In this document: positions 62,485 through 64,000 of the stretch, piece by piece
How the letters are laid out: each line of letters begins with the position of its first letter
Numbering within the stretch: the stretch's first letter is position 1
NCBI RefSeq assembly: GCF_963924675.1
Contig: NC_089226.1
Span: forward strand, 41,805,124-41,869,123
Direction: 5' to 3'
From: Phocoena phocoena
Lineage: Eukaryota; Chordata; Mammalia; Artiodactyla; Phocoenidae
Length of the DNA: 64,000 bases
Notes under the pieces: model-generated
Databases searched by the model: none
Told to the model about the DNA's origin: nothing
What the model saw: the letters and a program-made list of their open reading frames with translations, nothing else
Made by a program: the position numbers and the translations under genes

Positions 62485-62845
62485 AGTCAGCTTTGGCTAC
62501 AATAACAAAGTACCACAGGCTGGGCAGCTTAAACCACAGAAATTTATTTCTCACAGTTCTGGAGGCTGACAAGGCCAAGACTGGAGCGAAGGCTGTTTCA
62601 ATTCCTGGTGAGAACGCTCTTCCTGGCATTCAGACTGCTACCACCTTCTCACTGTGTTCCTATGTAGGGAAAGAGAGAACTCTGGTGTCTTCTCTTCTTA
62701 CAAGGGCACCAGCCCTATTGGATTAGGGCCCTATTCTTATGACCCTCATCTCTTCATAGGCCCCATCTCCACAAACAGTCACATTGGGGTTAGGGCTTTA
62801 ACATATAAATTTGAGGCGGGTACACAAATGTTCAGTCCCTCACAG
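62485..62845 (+). repeat. Interspersed repeat, family not assigned
   Basis: GGCTACAATAACAAAGTACC, AGAAATTTATTTCTCACAG, TTCTGGAGGCTGACAAGG, ACATTGGGGTTAGGGCTTTA are phrases I know from a common old mammalian repeat, but I cannot name the family with certainty. The 77-codon frame over it is not a gene. Confidence 0.6.
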
Positions 62846-63890
62846 GATATTTACTAAGAGTAAAAACCGGTTAAGCATATATAATGATCAAGGCACCAGC
62901 CCTCTAGCCAAGTGAGTAAGTTCTGAGCATGGCCATCTGACCTAAGGACTGTGGATGTGCCCAGGAAGCTTTCAAATGGCTACAGTTCAAAGGGAAAAGT
63001 TCTCATGAAGGAGGTGGAGAGAAGCTCCGCTTTACAAGTCAGGATGAAAGAGCCTGCCCATGTGGCCTGACAGGCACTACAGCTAGAAAACAGAGGAGAC
63101 CCTAGGACAACGCAAGGGCTCCATTTGCAGCTCCAAACTCCGGCCGTCATGTTCAGTTCCCTGCAGAAGTTCTGCAAAGTTCTGGAGGGCAAGTTCAGTG
63201 GTGAAAGAAATATTAACAGAGTAGGTAGTGGCAAGGGGATACCCTGAGCAGCATATGGTGTAACTGCTTGTGGCCAAAAGTCAGAACCCTGAGAAGCATC
63301 AGAAACAAAAACACAGCCTCCAATTCCCAGGCTCACAGCAAGCAGACACTGAAAACAAACCAACAACCCTACAGTATAGATTACCTGTCTGAAGATGACA
63401 ATCCCCTTTCCCTTCTACCAAACCAGGCCAGCGTTCTTCCTTGTTTCATAGGATGAAGAGTCCAGCATTTATTTATTTATTTTTTTGGTAAATGTAAAAA
63501 TGATCCAATTTGCATTCATTTGATAAAGTTTTATACTGCAAAACACAACATCTACATGTTTTAAAATCTGAATTTTAGAATCAGTTAAAATTATATCGTC
63601 CAATGACCTTAAATATTAATTAGCCAAGACCAGAAAACTCTCCTTATCCCTAAGACTGAACCAAGTATATAGTCATCTTTCAATGGTCTTCACTTTTGGG
63701 AACGTCATACAACTTTCTCTGAAGTTTGCAGTTTTGGAAAATGATTATTCTGAAGCAAACCTATAAAGGCACTGGAAAAAATAAATGCAGGTAGGAAAAA
63801 GCATGCCAAGTTGTCCACACTCATAGAAAACAATGCTAGGACATGCTAAATGTCCTCATCACTAGCCTCTAAGAATTTTATCGCACCAAG
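62846..63890. other. Intron, nothing recognised
   Basis: The 128-codon minus frame at 62980-63366 has no recognisable domain and overlaps another frame. Confidence 0.45.
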
Positions 63891-63894
63891 ATCC

Positions 63895-64000
63895 ATTACA
63901 GTCAGTTCTGCTATAACAAAACATAAGTGTTCCCGAAAATCGTGATACAATGCAAATCATGCAATAGAAACCATAGGACTTAGGGGGAGCATGGGGTTAG
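63895..64000 (+). repeat. Possible DNA-transposon end, cut by the window
   Basis: CAGTCAGTTCTGCTATAACA, then AGTGTTCCCGAAAATCG and AATGCAAATCATGCAATAG look like a decayed short DNA transposon. Family not certain. Confidence 0.3.

Larger units (their letters stand above)
20428..64000 (-). other. FAT3 intron upstream of the first coding exon
   Basis: 43.6 kb between the acceptor at 20428 and the right edge. No sequence resembling another FAT3 coding exon is seen. It carries most of the transposons listed below. Any 5' non-coding exon and the promoter are not identifiable here. Confidence 0.8.

Overview
This is an intronic-plus-one-exon slice of a mammalian genome. Only one protein-coding segment is secure: on the minus strand, the very large first coding exon of FAT3 (atypical protocadherin Fat 3). 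It is 3.3 kb long and encodes the signal peptide and the first nine and a half extracellular cadherin repeats. It has a clear splice acceptor just upstream of the start codon and a consensus splice donor at the end. The gene reads right to left, so 20428-64000 is intron upstream of this exon and 1-17121 is intron downstream. No other FAT3 exon was recognised.

The organism is most likely a cetacean. Twelve tRNA-derived SINEs of the CHR family (Cetacea/Hippopotamidae/Ruminantia) were found. Eight are the short, CpG-rich, poly(A)-tailed form that I know from whales and dolphins, and four are a longer form ending in an A/T-rich tail. Most have readable target-site duplications. One near-full-length L1 has a 5' UTR of the kind I know from cetaceans. 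The species cannot be fixed from the sequence.

Layout: 0-17 kb is intron with L1 3' ends, MIR/L2 relics, an inverted pair of long CHR SINEs (5.9-7.0 kb), a MER5A relic and an MLT1-like LTR. 17.1-20.4 kb is the FAT3 exon. 20.4-31.5 kb is intron with an L1M remnant, a MER5A relic and two MIRs each split by a CHR SINE. 31.5-39.4 kb is a three-level nest: a CHR SINE inside a 7.4-kb L1 inside an older L2. 39.4-50 kb holds a MER20, a solo LTR (526 bp, 4-bp duplication), a CHR SINE, MIRs and microsatellites. 50-53 kb holds more CHR SINEs, one of them inside a Tigger DNA transposon inside an L1M copy. 53-64 kb is intron with an MLT1-like LTR, MIRs, two CHR SINEs, a 430-bp (TTCC)n-type satellite with a 131-bp higher-order duplication, and an unassigned interspersed repeat.

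Nearly all remaining open reading frames are chance frames or lie inside repeats. I found no operon, CRISPR, toxin or defence system, and no convincing undescribed system. The points most worth a second look are the cluster of upstream ATGs directly in front of the FAT3 start, a splice-site-bounded ORF on the gene strand at 55.05-55.26 kb, the nested transposons, the inverted SINE pair, and a degraded tRNA-Ile-like relic.
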